A DNA stretch of 64,000 bases. Source: Trujillonella endophytica. GTDB taxonomy: Bacteria > Actinomycetota > Actinomycetes > Mycobacteriales > Geodermatophilaceae. A program made the position numbers and the translations under genes. The stretch spans positions 186,001 through 250,000 of the forward strand of contig NZ_JABGCI010000002.1 of the NCBI RefSeq assembly GCF_019799905.1, read 5' to 3'. This document shows positions 1-6,979 of this stretch, piece after piece. Under the pieces are notes generated by a model. The model made no database searches, was not told where the DNA came from, and was given only the letters and a program-made list of their open reading frames with translations. Position 1 is the first letter of the stretch; every line of letters starts with the position of its first letter.

Positions 1-264
1 CAGAACCTCGAGCACGCCGGCCGGGTGGCCGACTTCATCGAGCTCGGCGAGCTCATGTGCATCGACGCCCTGCACCGCCGCGAGAGCTGCGGCGGGCACT
101 TCCGCGCCGAGAGCCAGACCCCCGAGGGCGAGGCCCTGCGCGACGACGAGAACTTCGCCTACGTGGCCGCCTGGGAGTGGACCCCGCAGGGCACCGCCCC
201 CGTGCTGCACCGCGAGGACCTCGTCTACGAGTACGTCCACCTCGCCCAGCGGTCCTACAAGTGA
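1..264 (+). CDS. sdhA: Succinate dehydrogenase/fumarate reductase flavoprotein subunit, C-terminal end (partial)
   Basis: The reading frame enters from the left edge and stops at TGA 262-264, leaving 87 codons. The peptide contains the C-terminal helical segment and cap typical of SDH/FRD flavoproteins ([14 protein letters not shown], then RRESCGGHF and an acidic tail ending in a Tyr/Lys-rich strand). The Arg-rich RRESCGGH segment matches the conserved ExRxSxGxHxR region that closes the dicarboxylate site. It is followed after 19 bases by the iron-sulfur subunit gene, so it is the A subunit of the same complex. The FAD domain lies outside the window. Confidence 0.9.
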   Translation, partial: QNLEHAGRVADFIELGELMCIDALHRRESCGGHFRAESQTPEGEALRDDENFAYVAAWEWTPQGTAPVLHREDLVYEYVHLAQRSYK

Positions 265-283
265 CCAACAACCGGAGCAACCA

Positions 284-1114
284 GTGACCATGACTGAGGA
301 CGGCCCGCGGGCCGCCACGGCGCCGCACGAGAAGCCGGGCATGCGCCTGACCCTGCGCATCTGGCGCCAGCCGGACGCGTCGTCGCGCGGCAAGATGGTC
401 GACTACCGCCTCGACGACGTGTCCCCGGACATGTCCTTCCTCGAGATGCTCGACGTGCTCAACGAGCAGCTGATCATGGAGGGGCAGGACCCGGTCGCCT
501 TCGACCACGACTGCCGCGAGGGCATCTGCGGCATGTGCGGCGTCATGATCAACGGGCGGGCGCACGGCAACGGCATGAACGAGGGCGCCGTCCAGACCAC
601 CACGTGCCAACTGCACATGCGGTCGTTCAAGGACGGCGACACGATCGACATCGAGCCGTGGCGGGCGACCCCGTTCCCGGTGATCAAGGACCTCGCGGTC
701 GACCGGCGCTCCTTCGACCGGATCATCCAGGCCGGCGGCTACATCAGCGTCGCGACCGGGACCGCCCCCGAGGCCCACGCGACGCCGGTGCCGAAGAAGG
801 ACGCCGACAACGCGTTCGACGCCGCCACCTGCATCGGCTGCGGCGCGTGCGTCGCGGCCTGCCCGAACGCGTCGTCGATGCTGTTCACCGCCGCGAAGGT
901 CACCCACCTCGGGCTGCTGCCGCAGGGCCAGCCGGAGCGCAACGACCGGGTGGTGAACATGGTGTCCCAGCAGGACCGCGAGGGGTTCGGCGGCTGCACC
1001 AACATCGGCGAGTGCTCCGCGGCGTGCCCGAAGGGCATCTCCATGGAGACCATCTCGCGGCTCAACCACGACCTGCTCGGCGCCCTGCGCGCGGGAGCGC
1101 GGCCGAAGAGCTGA
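284..1114 (+). CDS. sdhB: Succinate dehydrogenase/fumarate reductase iron-sulfur subunit
   Basis: A 276-residue iron-sulfur protein that passes electrons from the flavoprotein to the membrane anchor in the respiratory chain. The N-terminal half is a plant-type 2Fe-2S ferredoxin domain ([10 protein letters not shown] near residues 76-85). The C-terminal half carries two Cys clusters for 4Fe-4S and 3Fe-4S centres ([12 protein letters not shown], then [12 protein letters not shown]). The long 2Fe-2S arm resembles the SdhB of complexes with a single di-haem b558-type anchor. The GTG at 284 follows GGAG at 273; an ATG two codons later is the alternative start. It differs clearly from the second SdhB at 15 kb, so the genome encodes two SDH types. 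Confidence 0.93.
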   Translation: MTMTEDGPRAATAPHEKPGMRLTLRIWRQPDASSRGKMVDYRLDDVSPDMSFLEMLDVLNEQLIMEGQDPVAFDHDCREGICGMCGVMINGRAHGNGMNEGAVQTTTCQLHMRSFKDGDTIDIEPWRATPFPVIKDLAVDRRSFDRIIQAGGYISVATGTAPEAHATPVPKKDADNAFDAATCIGCGACVAACPNASSMLFTAAKVTHLGLLPQGQPERNDRVVNMVSQQDREGFGGCTNIGECSAACPKGISMETISRLNHDLLGALRAGARPKS

Positions 1115-1127
1115 GCCCCCGTACGAC

Positions 1128-1174
1128 GACGCCGGCGGGCGGGGACCCCTCGTGGGTCCCCGCCCGCCGGCGTC
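1128..1174. terminator. Bidirectional intrinsic-type terminator hairpin
   Basis: Two perfectly complementary 21-base arms (1128-1148 and 1154-1174) flank a 5-base loop. It lies between the convergent sdhB and thiolase genes, so it can end transcripts from both sides. There is no U-tract, which is usual in high-GC actinobacteria. Confidence 0.85.
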
Positions 1175-1207
1175 TCGCGGGCTCGGCCCGCGCCTCCAGC
1201 GCCGGGG

Positions 1208-2404
1208 TCAGAGGCGCTCGAGGATCGTCGCGTTGGCCAGGCCGCCGGCCTCGCACATCGTCTGCAGGCCGTAGCGGGCACCCCGCTGGTGCAGCGCGTC
1301 GACCAGCGTCGTCATGATCCGGGCGCCGCTGGCGCCCAGCGGGTGGCCGATCGAGATGCCGCCGCCGTGCACGTTGACCTTGTCGGTGGTCACGCCGGTC
1401 TCCGCCTGCCAGGCCAGGACGACGGAGGCGAAGGCCTCGTTGACCTCGAACAGGTCGATGTCGTCGATCGACAGCCCCGCCCGGCTCAGCGCCTTCGCCG
1501 TCGCCGGGATCACCGCGGTCAGCATCATCAGCGGGTCGTCGCCGACCACCGTCATGGTGTGGATCCGCGCCCGGGGCGTCAGCCCGAGCTCGCGTGCCCG
1601 CTCGCTCGTGGTGACCAGCAGGGCTGCGGCGCCGTCGTTGAGCGGGCTGCTGTTTCCGGGGGTGACCCGCCAGTCGATCTCCGGGAACCGCACCGCCGTC
1701 CGCTCGTCGTAGAAGGCCGGGCGCAGCCGCGCCAGGGTCTCCACGTCGGTGCCGGGACGGATCGTCTCGTCGGTGCCGACGAGGGCGAACGACCCGTCGG
1801 CCTGCCGGGCCTTGACCGGCACCACCTGGTCGGCGAACAGACCGGCGTCCCACGCCTCGGCGGCCCGGGCGTGGCTGCGCGCGGCGTACCCGTCCAGCTG
1901 CGAGCGGGACAGCCCCCAGCGCGCCGCGATGAGCTCGGCCGCCACGCCCTGGCTCACCTGCGCCTCGGGATAGCGGGCGGCGTACCGCTCCCCCAGGAAG
2001 TCCGCCACGCCCTGGGCCGCGCTGCCCATCGGCACCCGGCTCATCGACTCGACGCCGCCGACGAGCGCGACGTCGTAGGCGCCGGAGATCACGCCCTGCG
2101 CCGCGAAGTGGACGGCCTGCTGGCTGCTCCCGCACTGCCGGTCGACCGTGGTCGCCGGCACGTGCTCGGGGAAGCCCGCTCCGAGGGAGGCGCGCCGGGC
2201 GATGTTGGCGGCCTGCTCCCCTGCCTGCGAGACGCAGCCGACGATGACGTCGTCGACCACGGCCGGGTCGATGCCGGACCGTTCGACGACGCTCTCCAAC
2301 GCCCCGGCGAGCAGGTCGGCCGGGTGCACCCCCGACAGCGAGCCGCCGGGCTTGCCCTTGCCGACCGGCGTCCGGACGGCCTCCACGATCACCGCATCCC
2401 GCAT
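1208..2404 (-). CDS. Acetyl-CoA C-acyltransferase (thiolase)
   Basis: A 398-residue thiolase that cleaves or forms 3-ketoacyl-CoA. It begins MRDAVIVEAVRTPVGKGK, the classic thiolase opening. It carries the nucleophile Cys in DRQCGSSQQAVHFAAQG, the His motif in NEAFASV and the GHPLGASGAR loop, and ends with a CEAGGLANA version of the CxGGG acid/base Cys motif (one Gly replaced by Ala). The start at 2404 is chosen because AGGAGG lies just upstream and the family N-terminus begins there; an open frame continues upstream without homology. It is divergent from an HxlR regulator that probably controls it. The likely role is fatty-acid or aromatic degradation. Confidence 0.92.
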   Translation of the reverse strand: MRDAVIVEAVRTPVGKGKPGGSLSGVHPADLLAGALESVVERSGIDPAVVDDVIVGCVSQAGEQAANIARRASLGAGFPEHVPATTVDRQCGSSQQAVHFAAQGVISGAYDVALVGGVESMSRVPMGSAAQGVADFLGERYAARYPEAQVSQGVAAELIAARWGLSRSQLDGYAARSHARAAEAWDAGLFADQVVPVKARQADGSFALVGTDETIRPGTDVETLARLRPAFYDERTAVRFPEIDWRVTPGNSSPLNDGAAALLVTTSERARELGLTPRARIHTMTVVGDDPLMMLTAVIPATAKALSRAGLSIDDIDLFEVNEAFASVVLAWQAETGVTTDKVNVHGGGISIGHPLGASGARIMTTLVDALHQRGARYGLQTMCEAGGLANATILERL

Positions 2405-2459
2405 CGCGGGCCTCCTCGGTTCGATTCTCCAACCAACAACCCGAACGTAGCGCGAGTCA

Positions 2460-2474
2460 GTTTGATGTGCAAAC
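2460..2474. promoter_or_regulatory. Candidate HxlR operator (GTTTG-N5-CAAAC)
   Basis: A 15-base inverted repeat GTTTG ATGTG CAAAC lies in the 79-base divergent gap between the thiolase and HxlR genes, ten bases before the regulator's ATG. Such position and symmetry suit an autoregulatory winged-helix operator. Its assignment is inference. Confidence 0.4.
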
Positions 2475-2483
2475 CTGGCCGCC

Positions 2484-2996
2484 ATGACCGCCGCCGTCGA
2501 CCTCGCCGAGTTGCCCGGCCGCCCCTGCTCGATCGCCGCGGCGCTCGAGCTGGTGGGCGAGCGCTGGTCCCTGCTGGTGATCCGCGAGGTGTCGCTGGGC
2601 AACCACCGCTTCAGCGACATCGCCCGTGGCACCGGAGCCCCGCGCGACCGGCTCACCGCCCGGCTCAACGCCCTCGTGGCGGCCGGCGTCCTGGAGAAGC
2701 GGCCGTACAGCGACTCGCCGCCCCGCTCGGGCTACCACCTGACCGCGTCCGGTCGCGATCTGCTGCCGGTGCTGCAGGCGCTGCTGCAGTGGGGGGACCG
2801 CTGGGCGGCCGACTCCCCGCCGGTCCGGCTGACGCACGCTCCCGGCGACGCCGCAGTGCACCAGATCGACGCCGAGTGGGCCTGCCGGACGTGTGGGGAA
2901 CCGGTGATGGGCTCCCGGGTGACCCGCGAGCTGACCCCCGCCGGCCGGGTGCTCTCCGGCCTGCCCGCCGAGGAGGAGCACGACCATGACCACTGA
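2484..2996 (+). CDS. HxlR-family winged-helix transcriptional regulator
   Basis: A 170-residue regulator with an HxlR winged helix at about residues 12-100 (PCSIAAALELVGERWSLLVI at the start and RLNALVAAGVLEKRPY in the wing). A C-terminal extension has a CxxC pair (ACRTCGEP) and a His/Glu-rich tail that may bind metal. No Shine-Dalgarno sequence precedes the ATG at 2484, so the message may be leaderless. Its end overlaps the downstream thioesterase gene, so the two are cotranscribed, and it diverges from the thiolase, its likely target. Confidence 0.88.
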   Translation: MTAAVDLAELPGRPCSIAAALELVGERWSLLVIREVSLGNHRFSDIARGTGAPRDRLTARLNALVAAGVLEKRPYSDSPPRSGYHLTASGRDLLPVLQALLQWGDRWAADSPPVRLTHAPGDAAVHQIDAEWACRTCGEPVMGSRVTRELTPAGRVLSGLPAEEEHDHDH

Positions 2997-3528
2997 CCTG
3001 ACGCCGGCCGACGCGGTCGCACCGCCGGCCTGGGGCGAGCCGCGGTCCCGCACCGTCACCTGGTACGACCCGATGGTCACCGCGGCCGGCGCCCTGGAGC
3101 GCTCGGGGCTGGAGACGCTGCAGGCGCTGCGGGACGGCGTGCTGCCCCCGCCGCCGATCGTGCCGCTGGTGCAGATGGACCTGGTCGCCGTCGAGGAGGG
3201 CCGGGTCGAGTTCTCCTGCCTGGTCGACGAGTCGGTCTACAACCCGATCGGCGTCGTGCACGGCGGGCTGGTCTGCACCCTGCTGGACACCGTCGTCGGG
3301 TGCGCCGTCCACTCCACGCTGCCGCGCGGCACGGGGTACACCTCGATCGAGCTGAAGGTGACCTACCTGCGCGCGGTCACCGCGGCCAGCGGCCCGCTAC
3401 GCGCCGTCGGCACGGTGGTCAAGCCCGGCCGGCGGGTCGCCTTCGCCGAGGGCGAGGTCTTCGACGCGGCCGGCCGCAGCGTCGCGACGGCGTCGAGCTC
3501 GCTGCTGGTCTTCCCGATCCCCGGATGA
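2986..3528 (+). CDS. PaaI-type hotdog-fold thioesterase
   Basis: A 180-residue acyl-CoA thioesterase of the PaaI/hotdog superfamily. The catalytic-loop signature is NPIGVVHGGLVCTLLDTVVG (about residues 85-104), with the usual HGG turn, followed by the ELKVTYLRAV strand and a late VAFAEGEVFD strand. The N-terminal 80 residues are a longer-than-usual extension. The ATG at 2986 overlaps the end of the HxlR gene by 11 bases, indicating translational coupling. Linked to a thiolase, it probably removes CoA from a degradation intermediate. Confidence 0.88.
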   Translation: MTTDLTPADAVAPPAWGEPRSRTVTWYDPMVTAAGALERSGLETLQALRDGVLPPPPIVPLVQMDLVAVEEGRVEFSCLVDESVYNPIGVVHGGLVCTLLDTVVGCAVHSTLPRGTGYTSIELKVTYLRAVTAASGPLRAVGTVVKPGRRVAFAEGEVFDAAGRSVATASSSLLVFPIPG

Positions 3529-3543
3529 CCGAGTCGCGGTCGG

Positions 3544-4455
3544 TCAACTCGGCGGCGGTGTCCCCTCGGGCAGGATCCGCGCCAGCAGGCCGGCGTCCAC
3601 CAGGCCGGCCGAGCCGAAGCGGCGGCCGATCTCCACGAACTGCGGCGCCACCGCGGCCAGCTGCGCCAGCAGCGCGCGGGCGGCGTCCTCCCGCCCGGCC
3701 AGCCCCGCGACGACGGCGCGCCACAGCACGTGGTCGGGCTCGGTGTGCGGGTCGGGGAGCCGCAGTGCCTCGAGCACGCGGTCGGCGGTGACGGGGTCCC
3801 CGCCGATGGCCTGCTGGAAGGCGCGGACGACGTCCTGGTAGCGGGACAGCCGGACGACCAGGCCGTCGAGCTCGCCCACCGGGTCGTCGGAGTCGTCGAC
3901 CCGCAGGTCCACGACGGTGTCGCGCCACGGCCGACCGGTCGTGCTCGCCCGGACGACGAACACCGCCGCCGAGCGCCGCCCGCGCAGGTCGCCGCCGGAG
4001 TCCTCCCCCGCGTGCAGCGCCAGGAGCAGCCGCTGCGCCAGCGGCCCCTCCGACGTCTCGAAGGTGGCGACCATCGACTCCCACACCTGGGGCCCGGTGA
4101 CCATGTTGGCCAGCGCGACGCAGCCCTCCCCCACCAGGTGCCCCGCCTCGGCCACGCACGCGTCACCGGTGTACGCGGCCAGGTCACCGGTGACCGCCAG
4201 GACGGCGACCTGCCGCAGCTCCGGGTCCGGGTCGACGCTTCGCAGCGCCGTCAGCACCTCCTGGGCGGTGAAGCCGCCGCGCAGCAGGTCCAGGCCGATC
4301 TGGCCGTACATCGGCTCACCCATCGACTGGCTGGCGATCACCCCCTGGCCGGGCAGGGCGAAGGGGACGCCGCTGCCGACGGCGAAGGCCTGCGACTGGG
4401 TGGCGACGCCCATCTCCCCGGTCGTGGTGTCCCGGGCGACGATCGAGTAGGTCAC
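3544..4455 (-). CDS. DUF1028 family protein (Ntn-hydrolase-like)
   Basis: A 303-residue protein with an N-terminal DUF1028 domain, a predicted Ntn-hydrolase-like fold. Features are TYSIVARDTTTGEMGVATQS at the start, the GQGVIASQS segment and a long region containing LGALRSVDPDPELRQVAV-like repeats. The GTG at 4455 was chosen because family members begin MTFSIVARD; 13 more in-frame codons are open upstream. The C-terminal 100 residues are helical and may be a peptidoglycan-binding-like or cap region as seen in longer family members. Substrate unknown; it stands alone and is convergent with the thioesterase gene. Confidence 0.8.
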   Translation of the reverse strand: MTYSIVARDTTTGEMGVATQSQAFAVGSGVPFALPGQGVIASQSMGEPMYGQIGLDLLRGGFTAQEVLTALRSVDPDPELRQVAVLAVTGDLAAYTGDACVAEAGHLVGEGCVALANMVTGPQVWESMVATFETSEGPLAQRLLLALHAGEDSGGDLRGRRSAAVFVVRASTTGRPWRDTVVDLRVDDSDDPVGELDGLVVRLSRYQDVVRAFQQAIGGDPVTADRVLEALRLPDPHTEPDHVLWRAVVAGLAGREDAARALLAQLAAVAPQFVEIGRRFGSAGLVDAGLLARILPEGTPPPS

Positions 4456-4566
4456 GCGGCAGCGCCTGCCCGGAGCAGGACGCCACCCAAACACCGGACC
4501 GGGTCTTGCGGAGACCTTGCGTGAGCGCGGCGGGCCGCCTGCGGTTCGGGGCCGAGAGTCCTCCCC

Positions 4567-4596
4567 GTCGGCGGGACAGCCCGCCCGGCAACCGAC
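4567..4596 (+). promoter_or_regulatory. Structured leader upstream of secreted-protein gene
   Basis: The 5' region forms a nested stem: GTCGG (4567-4571) pairs with CCGAC (4592-4596), enclosing a CGGG/CCCG hairpin and a CCGGCAA bulge. It lies just before the GGAGG ribosome site of the gene at 4611. It superficially resembles parts of known riboswitch cores but matches none that I can name. Function unproven. Confidence 0.25.
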
Positions 4597-4610
4597 TGGA
4601 GGAACCTGAG

Positions 4611-5228
4611 ATGACGTCTTCCCGCAACGTCGTCGCCCGCCGCCGCACCCAGGTGCTCGGCTCGCTGGGCGTCGTGGCCGCTGCCGCCGCCGTGGCCGGC
4701 CTGGGCACGTTCGGCACGTTCACCGACAGCACGACCCCGCTCTCGACGAGCGTCGGCACCGGCACCGTCTCGATCGACGTGAGCCAGCGCGGCGCCACCG
4801 TCCCGGTGACCACGGCCGGCTTCGTGCCCGGTGACTCGATGACCCGCGCGGTCGACCTCGTCAACGACGGGACCGCGGCGCTCGGCCGGGTCGGCCTCGC
4901 CTCCTCGGCGACCGCCGTGAGCATCCTGACCAGCGACGCCACCGACGGCCTGCAGCTGTCCGTCCGCTCCTGCTCGGACGCGTGGACGCAGGGCGGCACC
5001 GCGTCGGCGCCGACCTACACCTGCTCGGGCACCACCTCGACGCTGTACTCCGGTCGCGCCGTGATGGACGCCCCGCTCGCCGGCGTCGCCAGCCTGCAGC
5101 CCGGCGGGGTCGACCACCTGGTCTTCTCCCTGACGCTGCCCAGCACGGCGGGCGACTCGTTCCAGGGCGAGAGCGCGACGCTCGGGCTGACCTTCACCGG
5201 CGTCCAGCGCAACGGCTCCGCTCGCTGA
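4611..5228 (+). CDS. Camelysin/TasA-like (SipW-dependent-type) secreted protein
   Basis: A 205-residue exported protein. The N-terminus is a twin-basic stretch (RRRTQVLGSLG) followed by a hydrophobic Ala/Val segment to about residue 35 and then GTFGTFTDSTTPLST. That form, where the mature protein opens with a Thr/Asp/Ser strand soon after the signal, is typical of the TasA/CalY (peptidase M73-like) group of biofilm-fibre proteins. The rest is beta-rich with two Cys (about residues 123 and 143) likely to form a disulfide. The ATG at 4611 follows GGAGG. No SipW-type signal peptidase gene is adjacent. Function in the matrix or surface is inferred. Confidence 0.65.
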   Translation: MTSSRNVVARRRTQVLGSLGVVAAAAAVAGLGTFGTFTDSTTPLSTSVGTGTVSIDVSQRGATVPVTTAGFVPGDSMTRAVDLVNDGTAALGRVGLASSATAVSILTSDATDGLQLSVRSCSDAWTQGGTASAPTYTCSGTTSTLYSGRAVMDAPLAGVASLQPGGVDHLVFSLTLPSTAGDSFQGESATLGLTFTGVQRNGSAR

Positions 5229-5231
5229 CCC

Positions 5232-5324
5232 GGCCGCCCCCACCCCGCCGGCCGCGGGGGCAACGGCGGAGGGGGCGGCCACCGCTGACGCCCCTCGCTC
5301 CCCTGACCGGGAGCGGGGGGCGTC
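5232..5324. terminator. Tandem terminator hairpins
   Basis: Two hairpins follow the secreted-protein gene. The first pairs 5232-5241 with 5271-5280 (10 bp). The second pairs 5287-5302 with 5309-5324 (16 bp, one wobble) around a 6-base loop. They sit between convergent genes and can serve both. Confidence 0.75.
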
Positions 5325-5330
5325 GGCGTG

Positions 5331-5702
5331 TCAGCCGAGCGGTGTCTGGGTGTAGAGCGCCAGCCGCCACCCGCCGTCGGTGCGCACGTACGTGCTGGTC
5401 ATGGCGGCGGTGAAGGGCTCCCGCTCGCCGGTGCGCCACCCCCGGCCGGTGTACACGAGCGCGGCGCTGCCGGTCCCCACGGGCAGCACGCGGACGTCGG
5501 CGATCTCGTACGAGGCCCACGGCGGCGACTGCCGCAACGCAGCCACCACCTCGTCCCGGCCCATGACCGTTCCGTCGGCCAGGACCATGAGCCCGTCCGG
5601 TGTCATCAGCTCGCCGTAGACCTCGGCGCCGGTGGCGTCGCAGAGCGCGTCCCACCCGCGGCGCTCGAGGGCCAGGAGCTCCTCGCGCACGTCGTCGGTC
5701 AT
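5331..5702 (-). CDS. SnoaL/NTF2-like protein (DUF4440 type)
   Basis: A 123-residue single-domain NTF2-like protein. It begins with the helical segment MTDDVREELLALERRGWDAL, then a cone-shaped beta sheet (GTVMGRDEVVAALRQS, ALVYTGRGW, TSTYVRTDGGWRLALYTQTP). The C-terminal strand with GGWRLALYTQTP is characteristic of DUF4440/SgcJ-like members, which include isomerases and stress proteins. The ATG at 5702 follows AGGGGA. No catalytic residue can be assigned, so substrate is unknown. Confidence 0.8.
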   Translation of the reverse strand: MTDDVREELLALERRGWDALCDATGAEVYGELMTPDGLMVLADGTVMGRDEVVAALRQSPPWASYEIADVRVLPVGTGSAALVYTGRGWRTGEREPFTAAMTSTYVRTDGGWRLALYTQTPLG

Positions 5703-5734
5703 GTCCCCTGGGATACGTCGGGCACGCGGCGCTG

Positions 5735-6067
5735 TCAACGCGGGCGCTTCACCTTCACGTCGTCCATGCACGTCACCGTCGACCGCAGACGCCGGTAGCC
5801 GAGGCCGGCGGCGTCCAGCCGCTCGATCGCGCTCAGCTGACCGGCCGCGTGGGCGTCGTCCTCCTCGCCGGGGCCCCGGTCGACCCGGACGACGACGCGG
5901 TGGCTGAACGCCTCGAGCGCGTGGTCGTAGCTCAGGGTCCCCTCCTCGGTGAAGCGCGCCGCGAAGAGGTCGTGGTCGGCGGCGCGCGCACGGAGGTCGG
6001 CGCGCTGGGAGTCGTCGAGACCGTCGAAGACGCCGCGGACGATGAGGCGGTAGACGCGGCTGGACAC
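5735..6067 (-). CDS. Small conserved protein, DUF6204-like
   Basis: A 110-residue soluble protein. It opens VYRLIVRGVFDGLDDSQRADL, continues with FTEEGTLSYD and a strand HRVVVRVDRGPGEED, and ends in a basic tail. This arrangement resembles the small actinobacterial DUF6204 family, recalled from general resemblance only. It starts at GTG 6067 without a clear ribosome site. Function unknown. Confidence 0.65.
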   Translation of the reverse strand: MSSRVYRLIVRGVFDGLDDSQRADLRARAADHDLFAARFTEEGTLSYDHALEAFSHRVVVRVDRGPGEEDDAHAAGQLSAIERLDAAGLGYRRLRSTVTCMDDVKVKRPR

Positions 6068-6134
6068 GGCGGCAGAACGTAGCCGCCGCCGGCAGCCGCC
6101 CGCGAGCGCTCTCCGGGCGGCGGCGCCCCCGGGG

Positions 6135-6740
6135 TCAGCGGCTCTGCAGCGCGTCCAGGGCGACGGCCATCGACGCGGCGACCCGGAAGTCCAGCCGCGG
6201 GTCCTGCACCGTCACGTCGTAGCGGTCCCGGATCGCCTTGCGCCGCTCGCTGGTCATCACCGGCGCGCCCGTGGCGGTGTCGACGAAGTCGAAGTGGAAG
6301 ACGAAGGGCACCCAGACGTCACCGAGGTACGGGATGAGCGTCCAGATCCGGCGCAGGATCGCGATCACGGGACGGCGCTCCCGGCCCACCGAGTGGATGC
6401 CGGGCGCGGAGAGGTCCCAGGTGGAGCGCAGCAGGCTGGCGCCGAACTGCTTGCCGAACGTGCCGAGCACGGTGCCGTACTCGTCGTACACGTCGTGCTG
6501 CGCGTGCACGTCGAGCCGCTGCCGTGCCTTGAACGAGAAGACCCGGCGGCGCTTGTCGGTGTCGGCGTAGAAGACCACCTCCTCCTTGAGCTTCATCCGC
6601 TTCTGCTCGGCCAGCGCCAGCAGCTGACCCTCGCTGCCGTCGGGGTTCGCGGCGTGCACCTCGTAGCGGTTGACCATGACGGTGATCCGCTGCTTCACGA
6701 AGAAGCGCGGCACCACCATGGGGGCGGGGGGCTGGGTCAC
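6135..6740 (-). CDS. LURP-one-related/scramblase-like protein
   Basis: A 201-residue protein of the LURP-one-related (tubby/scramblase-like) fold. It shows FFVKQRITVMVNRYEVH, then VVFYADTDKRRRVFSFKARQ, a DVYDEYGTVLGTFGKQF turn and WDLSAP, the usual strand pattern of a 12-stranded barrel around a hydrophobic helix (IAILRRIWTLIPYLG). The GTG at 6740 is preferred because GGGAG precedes it; an ATG at 6719 is possible. It is divergent from the reverse transcriptase gene. Role unknown; plant and bacterial members are membrane-associated or ligand-binding. Confidence 0.7.
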   Translation of the reverse strand: MTQPPAPMVVPRFFVKQRITVMVNRYEVHAANPDGSEGQLLALAEQKRMKLKEEVVFYADTDKRRRVFSFKARQRLDVHAQHDVYDEYGTVLGTFGKQFGASLLRSTWDLSAPGIHSVGRERRPVIAILRRIWTLIPYLGDVWVPFVFHFDFVDTATGAPVMTSERRKAIRDRYDVTVQDPRLDFRVAASMAVALDALQSR

Positions 6741-6857
6741 GGTCGGGCTCCCGTCGTCGGCGTGGGGGCCATCCTGCCGTCCTGCGACGGCGGTGAGGAT
6801 CGCTACGGTGCCCCGGTGCACGGCGGGGTGGGCAGGACGACCGGCGAGTCCGGTCCC

Positions 6858-6952
6858 TCCGGGGCAACCCCGGGGCAGCACGTGTCAGCCAGGCGCAGCG
6901 TCACCCGCCGGACGGCGCGCTCCGCGCACGTCCCGGCGCCTCCCTCAGGGAG
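6858..6952. other. Hairpin-rich leader before the reverse transcriptase gene
   Basis: The 239-base gap before the RT gene holds three consecutive hairpins: a CCGGGG-CAA-CCCCGG stem near 6858-6874, an imperfect 13-bp stem spanning 6907-6937, and CTCCC-TCA-GGGAG at about 6941-6951. Retron msr-msd RNAs lie directly upstream of their RT, so this is the place to look for one, but no a1/a2 repeat pair or branching G could be proven by eye. Confidence 0.3.
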
Positions 6953-6979
6953 TGGCTGCCCGCCCCGCCGCGCCACCCC

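Noticed and set aside
53..1069. Long minus-strand reading frame opposite the sdhB gene
   Set aside because: Its translation is low-complexity Arg/Gly-rich and opposes a clear sdhB; a GC-bias shadow.
2418..2431. GGTTCGATTCTCC looks like a tRNA T-loop in the thiolase/HxlR gap
   Set aside because: No acceptor stem or other arms; it is simply the reverse complement of the thiolase ribosome-site region.
4560..4610. Resemblance of the leader to cobalamin, SAM or TPP riboswitch cores
   Set aside because: Only short blocks match (GGCAACC, GAACCTGA) and the gene is not related to these cofactors; kept only as an unassigned structured leader.
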